Source of the DNA: Podocnemis expansa
Lineage: Eukaryota > Chordata > Testudines > Podocnemididae
Length of the DNA: 64,000 nucleotides
Direction of reading: 5' to 3'
Assembly (NCBI GenBank): GCA_007922195.1
Contig: ML681992.1
Location: 34,841,968-34,905,967, forward strand
In this document: piece after piece, positions 36,101 through 45,100 of the stretch
How the letters are laid out: the number at the start of each line of letters is the position of its first letter
How positions within the stretch are numbered: the first letter of the stretch is position 1
Position numbers and translations under genes: made by a program
Notes under the pieces: model-generated
What the model was told of the DNA's origin: nothing
What the model saw: only the letters and a program-made list of their open reading frames with translations
The model's database searches: none

Positions 36101-39100
36101 TTTCCATAGCTAGAAGTATTAGATAAGGCAAGATTAAGTTTTCATGTATATAGTAGGTATTCATTTTTATAGAATTCTCCATGTCACTTAAATGCATGAC
36201 TATGCATAACATTCAGCAACCAGAGCCTGTAGTATGTACCAACCCCTAAAGTTTTTTTAATATTGCATAGAGACTTTATATAAAAGTTGTATAGCCCTTC
36301 ACAAGGACTCACTTCTTTATACTTTATGCATCAAAATAGAAATTGCTTCCTTAAGCAGAGTCAGAAATACGTTAGCATTTTGTTGTAAATAACTGACATA
36401 CCAGCAAGCAATCAGCCCTCTCAATTCCCTAAGGCTCTGCAACAAACTTTTCTTATACACCTTTTGCAATATTATCGGAAACAGAGTGCTGACTGCACTA
36501 ATAATGTTGCCCTAAAAACAAAGTAGAAAAACCTAACCAAGAATGGCATAGTCCACCTTCTTACTTAATTCAAGGACAAAACATTAACTGAGCTCACATA
36601 AAAACAAAAGGAAAAATTACAGTGATTTAATAAGTTGATACAAGTCAACCTAGCTTTACTGGCCTACAGTTTCTGATTATAAGTACAGATAGTGAGAAAG
36701 ATGGGTCATTTTCATTGGACTTTTAGATGCCTTTGTTCCTACATATTTTTTTAAAATCACCACTTTTAAATTGTTTATGAAAAAACATCCACAGTGACTA
36801 CCATGACTAGATACCACAGCAGTGGGCACCCAATAAAATGCTTAACTCAGCAGACTCATTCAAATAAGATCAGTACAATATACATATTTATGTACCATAG
36901 CATAAAGCAACACATTTGCTCATTCTGATTTGAATAAGAAAATTAGTTACTAATCTAAAATCTACTATCACCATATCATCGACTCATTCATATACTCTTG
37001 ACCTGCATCTCAAGGAGTACATACAGATGAATGTCTTCCTCAAGTGCATAAAGTCTTTAAACATTAGTGGTGATGGAAATTCCAGAACTCATAATTGATA
37101 TTATAGAAATTTCATGTTCTAGAACTTAAAATACAGTTTAATTTCTATTTAATTTCTTATAAAAGCATTATTCAACTCTTGAACTTAAGCTTTATTAACA
37201 TTTCCTGTTTTATGATGGTATGTAGTAGCATGAAATGTTTAAAGCACATTTCCTCATTCTTGCTTACACAGCTAGCAATAATATTCAATGCATCAATGTT
37301 ATCTGTTAGTTCAATCGCACTGGATAAATCTTTACCCTAGCTTAAGAAAATGTCCTCCTGGTAAAAATGAATAAATAATAGCCATTAAAAACTTGGAGAA
37401 TTTCCCAGGTGGAGAGAGATCACTTATCATAATGTCTAGATACAATGAGGAGGAATCAACCTAAATTTTTTCTGATGCGAATCAAAAACAAATCAAAGTC
37501 CCAGACAGACTGCTATTCAGCATTCAATAATTCTTATGTCAAAAGCAGGCTGTAAATGGATACTTGATAAACTGCATGGCAGGCAAATACTGGAGAATGG
37601 ACATCAATATCCTTATTTTGAACTGGAAAAATTTTACTGTTTAAAATTAAATATACATGATGCTTTTCTAACAAAACAGCTTTTGCCAGGCTTTAATCCT
37701 ATTTAAGAGAAATTTTTTTCAAAAGCAACTTTGTGATTTAGGAGCCCAAAGTCCCATTTTCAAAAGAGATTCAGATACTCTGAGGAGGCCAAGTTTTTGA
37801 AATTAGTTAGGAACATAAAGATGCAGATAAGTGCTTTTGAAAGTCCCAGTAGGTACCTAGGCAGCCCATTCCCACTGATTTCAATGAGAACTTAGACTCC
37901 TTTGCAGCTAGAGTCCCTTTCAAAATGAAACTTAGGGTATGTCTTCACTGATGGTGGCAAAATCACCATTGTCAGCTTGACCTTCCAGGTGTGATTAGCA
38001 GTGAGTATGTACTCACTGCTGTGCTATGGAAGGCTGGCGCCAGAAGTCCTGGCCCCAACAGACTCAGCTGAAAGCTAACCACAAGCCATTTGTGGTCAGC
38101 TTTCAGCAGTGTGTCCCAGCAGCTTAGAAAGTTGCCGGCAGATACTCAAGGCATTTTACATGCCTTGCGTATCTGCCGGTCAACTGCCATCGAAAAGCCC
38201 TCCAATGGTAGACTAGGTCTTAACCTAGGGTGAGTCACTGCAGATCAAATTTTTGCCCATACCAATCATTCTGCAAATCTACAAATGATGTTGCAAAAAT
38301 GATGGGGGTGCTATTCAGGCATGCCAATTATAATAAAAACTAATCATACGATTGTTTTTTGAAGACTGTCCTTTTTTTTTTTTTTTTTTCCTCCATAGGG
38401 GACAAGCTTTCTGTTTCAGGAGACTGTTGAGTAGGTTGGTTGGGCAAGGAGGAAATTTTTCCTTGGGGCCAGGTTGTCCTCCAACCATTTGTTGCAGGAT
38501 TTCTGGTACCTCCTCTGAAGCATCTAGATGGAGACAGGATACTGGACTACATAAAACAGTAGGCTGAGCCACAATGACAATGGCTGTTTTCCCCGTTACT
38601 CTACCACTTCAGCTCTAATTTTTACAAGGAAGGTGTCACTGCCTATCCCATGCTTCAGCTTCTGTTTTTCCAGTCCTGTTCCTCAGTGAATAACTCGAGT
38701 GCCTGTTTCCATTTGTACACAGTTCTTTTGTTGAAGAACTGCACAGTAATTCTGATCCAATTCCTATCAGTTTCACTGCTGCCTTTAACAAGGTTGAAAA
38801 GCTGCCCTGAAAACTCACTAGTGAGTTTTTGTCCTATGTACCTTGGTAACCAGAGCAGATTGACTGCAATATACCTTACCTGTATGTTATTATATATGAG
38901 GGCTTTTAAAATATTATTCCCCTCCCCCTCCATTAATTATTAAAACCAACTCCACTTTGGAAAAAGACTTCTGCTGTTGCTGGCTCTATTTACTGATGTG
39001 CATTGAACCCTAAAGGGACTGGAAAGTCTCTGAACAGGGGTCTACCTCGGTTGGAGTCATGGTTCTGAGTTCATCCTGAGAAACAGGTATTGCAGGACCC

Positions 39101-42100
39101 TGAACTTCAGTCTCAGAGGCACTGAGGCCACATAACCTACCTTTGTGGAAAAGTGTGATCCTCTGAGGATCTGGACTGTTTAGAGGCTGGGGCATAGCAC
39201 AGACCCTGTAAATCCATAATGGTGTTCATGAATAAGTGTAGTATAGCTGCGTGATTAGCAATCCACAACATGTATTGATGAATATTGCTGTAACAGGAGA
39301 GGCTCAATACAGTAGAAGTTAAGAAATGTCTGTGGAAACTCATGACACTTTTACAAACACAGCATTTAGAGACAGCAGAAACCAGGAGTTCTATGTTAGA
39401 GTGGTTTCAGCACTCACTTTTAGAAGCATCTCCTCGTGTTGAGGATTCTCTGAATCATATGGCTCTCTGCGCAGTTTCTCAACCTCTGCAATCAGGTTTC
39501 TGTACCCTACAATCTGTAGGAGACAGGCCTGAAGAGATACTCCTAACCTAAGCAAAAAGAAGGCAGACAGTTAGGTGCCGAAAAACACTGCACACAGCCA
39601 CTTAATTTATATGAATATCCTCAATGAATCAAAAGCCTCAGTAAGTTTAATTATGGTGGAAGAATTTCATGGAGTCAATTTTTCTCAATAGAAAATTACA
39701 TTTAAAAAGAGGTCTTGCACACTGCATAATTTTGCCATTTATTAGCTCTCTCTAGTATCTGTACTTCCTTTATAAGTTGATTCCCCTGCCCTTCCAGAAC
39801 TGTAGCGAAATCTCATTTGCTGACATCTCATGACTTTATATACAGCATCTGTGGGGATGCCTGCTAAAAGCACAGCATCAAATCTTTCCCTTCATGCAAT
39901 CCCTTCTAAAATACAAAAAAGCCCTGGGACCAGGGTGAACTAAAAAATTCACATTGCATTAAATCACTAAAACTGTATTCATTGTTTCAATGGCATGAAA
40001 GTCCACACAATAAAGCAAAAAACTGAACTACTGCATCTTATGCAGCCTTTATGGGATCTGCCCTTAGGTTGTCATTTTTTGCCTCACATACTAAGAACTG
40101 CTGTAATGGTTCTGTTTTCATATCATATTGTAAGTCAAAACATTTTAGAAATTTATGCACCATTTAAAAATTACCAGGCTTCCAATGCTTTAAATTAAGG
40201 TAATTCATTCAAGTGTTAGGTTTGACAGTCTACACAGCATATTATTAAATGCAATTATATATTGACTCTTACTGAATACCAATGTCTTTTGCATCTGATA
40301 TGCAAACATGCCATGAATATTTAGGCAGGTATTTAAAAAAACATTTCCATAAAACCTCAAATTAATAAAATTCATAACATGAGTAAGAAATGCATGATTG
40401 TGTTAAATTCAATGCAGTTGCATGCCACTAGATCAGATACCAGAAATGATAAAGATCTAGTGATTATTTTGTACATCTCTCTAAAAATGCAAGACTGTTG
40501 CATTCTGTATATTAATGTTCTTTGGTTAATCCATTTGAGAATTAAATGACTAGAGGAAAAAAAAACCCTACTTTTTATCTTGAAGACTAGTCCACAGACA
40601 AACTAACCATCAAGATATTTTTCTTGCCTCAATTTTATACTATGACTCCTAGTTATACCCCCTCTGTCTACTTTAAATAACAACAATTCTTCCCTGGTGT
40701 TTGCATGCCTCACTTTTTACACCTTACATTTTTATAGCACCTGTCATTCCAAAAGGATACTGACATGCCCTGCTAAGCTACATATGAAGGCTTTCACACC
40801 ATTGTTAAAATGCTGCCAACAACCAGGCTTAACTACAGCAACAATACACAGCAGTTGAGAGCAGGGAACTAAGAATACCATTGGCAGCTAAGATTGCAGG
40901 GCTAATTTAGACAGACAAAAAAGTAACTATTCAAATTAGAATTACTTTTAAAAAAAATTCATCTCTATACAATCTTCTATCCACAACCTTTCTTCATCTA
41001 AAGATGTCTACGTTATGATCACACTAAATCTGCAAATATGTTGTACCTATATTCCAAGACCAGAAGGATCCACTGGGATTATCTTGTCCAGTGGTTCCCA
41101 ACTTTTTCTCTGCTGTGGCACACCTTGATACTTTTAATTATTTTGAGTCACACCACCATATAGTCTCCAAACAAATTCATGAATATTCATCAGCCAATCC
41201 AGAACTCTGAGTAGTTTTTCAAAAAAGTCTGTGGCACACTTACTCTGGCCTGACAGCCGTGGCACACTCATTGTGAAACACTGATCTAGTCAGAACTCCA
41301 GTATAACATAACATAACGCCATAGAACTTCTCAAATTAATTTGTGTTTGAACTAGAACACACCCTTAAAAAAATCCAATCTTAATTCAAAATTGCCAATC
41401 CAATCAACATACCCCCCCCCAACCAAATACAAAACAAACAACTGGAGTTCCAGCTTTTCCTCCATCAGCTCAGCTTTTTGTCCCAATCTTCCCCCTCAGC
41501 TACCTGTTCCCTGATCCCCCCATGCCTGGCTCCTTACATCTTTGCATTCCAACTTAGCTCTTTTCTTTATTTCTCCTCCTTGCTGCTGGGGTGCCAGGGA
41601 GAAGCACTGAGAGCAAAGGACTGGGAGTCTTTCTGCTCTTAAAAGCAAGCAAGGAGTCCATTGGTACTTAAAGACTAACACATTTATTTATCATATGAGC
41701 TTTCATGGGAGAAAATCCCACTTTGTCAGATGCTTTGAAGATGGGGGAACTTAAGAGAATGGTAGCAAAAGATTTATTTTCTTGACATCAGTGATAGCCC
41801 ATAGGAACAGCAGTTGCAGGGAAAATCCTGCCACCTCTGTAGCATGCTATGCAGACATACAATCTTCGGGAAGCTTTGATGTCAAATTTAACAAGTCTTT
41901 ACTGAGCAAATATGCAAACGTTTTCAGAGGCATATAAGCTTGGCCAAATCTGAACGAATTTTGCAAAGAGGGTAAAAAACATATCTTCAATTTGAGGACA
42001 AGTCCCTTCCCCCAGCCACTGCACTGCCAAACTTCAAGTCTTTTTTTCCACAGCATGGGGGCAGGTCAAGTTTCTCAGTAAAACAGCTTTTAGATAGTTT

Positions 42101-45100
42101 TAACATGGGCAGAACAGTTTATTTATTTATTTGCTAATCTCATTCAGAGAAACAGCTGAACTATTTTTGCTGAAATTTCTCCATCAAAATTCCACGTGAG
42201 GCAAACACCTAACATGTAAATTTTCAGCCTAAATGGTTAAAATTTGGCAGTTAAAAGCAACTAAAAACAAGGTCTTTTAATAGAAAGCTTTATTGGAGAT
42301 GCTTTATTTCAGAGATTATATTTAATTAAGGACTAAAAAGATTATGTGCATTAGGGGATCAACTCAGCAAGGTGTGACACATAACCCAGAGTTCAGGGAA
42401 TAATTTAAGCACATGCTTGTGTGTGCCCTTAACTTATTTCCTGTACTGGAGCATGCTCTACACCTTGTAGCACTGATCACTTAGTGAACATAATTTTTCA
42501 TAATCCCATAGTTATATTTGAATTTAAGCATGTGAGAAACCCATGAGTTAAATTAAATTAAAGTTAAATTAAAATGTGCTTAAATGCTTTCCTGGATCAG
42601 GACGAAAATGTAGGACTGAGCCCTGAAGCTCTGGTTTGAGTGACCACTACTCATCTGGACCTTAACTTTAGCTCCAGGAACATAAAGCCCAGAAGACCCT
42701 ATTGTGTGTTTGTCACCAAACAACATTTCAAACATTTATTTGGTTTTCCTTGGGGCTACCCATCAAATTACAAATTGCTTAGCCTGTACGAAAAGTGAAA
42801 TGTTTGTAATGACCTGACTATCACAACAGGAGTTAGTCAAGCCATACCTATTTCTTTCTTGTAGTATTTTTTCAGTCTTGTCTTGTCTGACTTTTCTCTA
42901 TTTTGTTCCTCTGAATTTCCTTCAACATATCAAGGTCTTTCTGATACTAAGGTGCCCTGAGCACCACACAACGCCTGAGGTGTGATCTCACAAGGCACAG
43001 ACAGAGGATGTAGCAAAATAATTTTTGCTATAAATGGAGTTACTGCACAGAGGACAATTTTAAGGCTTTGGCACAGACACTGACCTGTTTCCTAACAATT
43101 ATACTGTGGGTGACAGACAACCTTCTGTTGGAGAGGGGAAAGAGAATTAATTTGGTTGAAGGGTCACAAGTCAGTCTGGGACATGATGACCTATCTACAT
43201 ATCAATTAAGAACTCAACCACAGGAGATGAAAACCTGAGTGCTCATGTGCCAGTGAGACAGAGAAAGGCAGGGGGAAAAGGCAGATAACTGCACAGTTGA
43301 AAGCTTTTAAAATGGATATGGGAGTAGTTCTAAGGTACACAAATGCCTCTTTATTCTGGGAAAGAGAAGACATATAGCATTGAATAAAACTGCAACATGC
43401 CAAGTAGCTCCGAGAACAGACTAAAGCACTGACCAACACACAAGATCTGTGCAAACAGTGGGATGACTACACAGACACAACCTAGGACTCCCTAGATAAC
43501 GTATTAATGAAGCTCCCACTTGCCAGTCTGAAACAGCATGAAGGCTATAATTAGCAGGGCTGAGGAGCACAAAGGGGACACACAGAGGGTAAAACATGTA
43601 CTCAGTGGGCTGCTATCAAGACACTGAAATGTGGACAAGAAGAGAGGGAAACATCCCAACTTCACAGGACACAAACAACCGTATCCTAAGGTATAAAGCG
43701 AATACCTGCTGAAATCCCTGCAAGACCTGTAACTTGCCACTCACTACTAGGAATTTAGAAATAATTTTACATTGATCACTGTTTGCTGGATCTCTCTCTC
43801 TTTCTGGGAATTTTGTTTTAATTAAGATCCCTGGGGTTTACGACACTGGGAGTGGGAATATTTCCCAGAAGTGAAGGGTGATCCAGACTGTAATGTCCCA
43901 CAGGTTTTTGGTTGAAAGTATGGACCAGAAGGGTCTGTTCCCCAAGGTAAATGCTGCTGCTTAGACAGGAAGGAGTGTAAGGCCCAGTAAAAGCTAAAAT
44001 ATGGATGCGAAGAGAATTTCAGTGGGAAAAGGGCTATGACCTCCCTAGCTGTAACATTCTACCATATCGCAATTATCACCACTAATGCAGTGTCCCATTT
44101 TTCTAAGAACTGTACAAACACATAGTGAGAGAGTCCTAAACAGAGAAGACAGACAAAGAGTTGGAGATCAAATACAGGCACAGTGAAATTAATTGATTTG
44201 CTTAAGATCAAGCAGTAGGTCAGTGCCATGTCTGGGAATATAAACCAGGCCCCCTGGGTCCAGCCCTATTCTTTAAACCTATGGTTTTCAAGCCGGCATC
44301 CAAGGAGTATGTCTAAGGTGTCTTCAGAAAACAGGCTGAAAACTGACTGAACAGAATTCAACCATATATAAAGACAACAGATTTCCAAAGGCATCAGCAC
44401 CTCCTTTAAAAAATTTCTAGGGGTCTGCAAATCAAAAAAGGTTAAGAATCACTAATTTAAAACACAATCACAATGCCATCTCACAACTATTTGTGTCCAT
44501 CCTTCTCTTCAAATTCTTAGTTTGCACTGTCTGAGGATTTAATCAGTTCTGTTTACTATTCCTTCTGGGTCACAGATAAAGATACTAAACACCAAGCATC
44601 AGGTTCCTATTGGGCATCTTCTTTCAGGTGGATTCACTGACATTTATCAACATTTGTTTGTGGTCTGTTAGATCGCTTTCAGTTCACATGGATAGTATTA
44701 ATACACAAGCCAATTTAAATTTATTTTCTCTTTCAAATTAAGCTCCAGAGCTCAACCTGCCACTTCCTTTGCAATTAGTGAAGCCATATTTTAATGCTGT
44801 CACAGTAATTGCCATTACAATAAACAAGACCCTATAATGTAACAAACATAATACCATTCTCACCTCTGAGTTCTTCCTCTATAAGACCCAGACAAGATTA
44901 TTTTGCTGTTGAACATCTTAAACAACTTTTTTTCAAAAGTGACTAATGATTTTTGGGTGCCCAATGTGAGTCAAGATCAGATTCTGAAAAAATTGGAAGG
45001 GACAATTGTGATGCTCCAGTGGGTATAATCTATAGGGTACTTCTGTGTTACGTAACACAGACCATCTCATTTCCGCTAGGGCTTCCTGAATCTAGTATAC

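Larger units (their letters stand above)
36110..39417 (-). other. ELMOD1 intron (3.3 kb)
   Basis: Contains the hairpin-chain MITE at 37935-38219, a T run at 38368-38389 and a CR1 3' end at 38400-38570. The rest is unremarkable. Confidence 0.8.
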
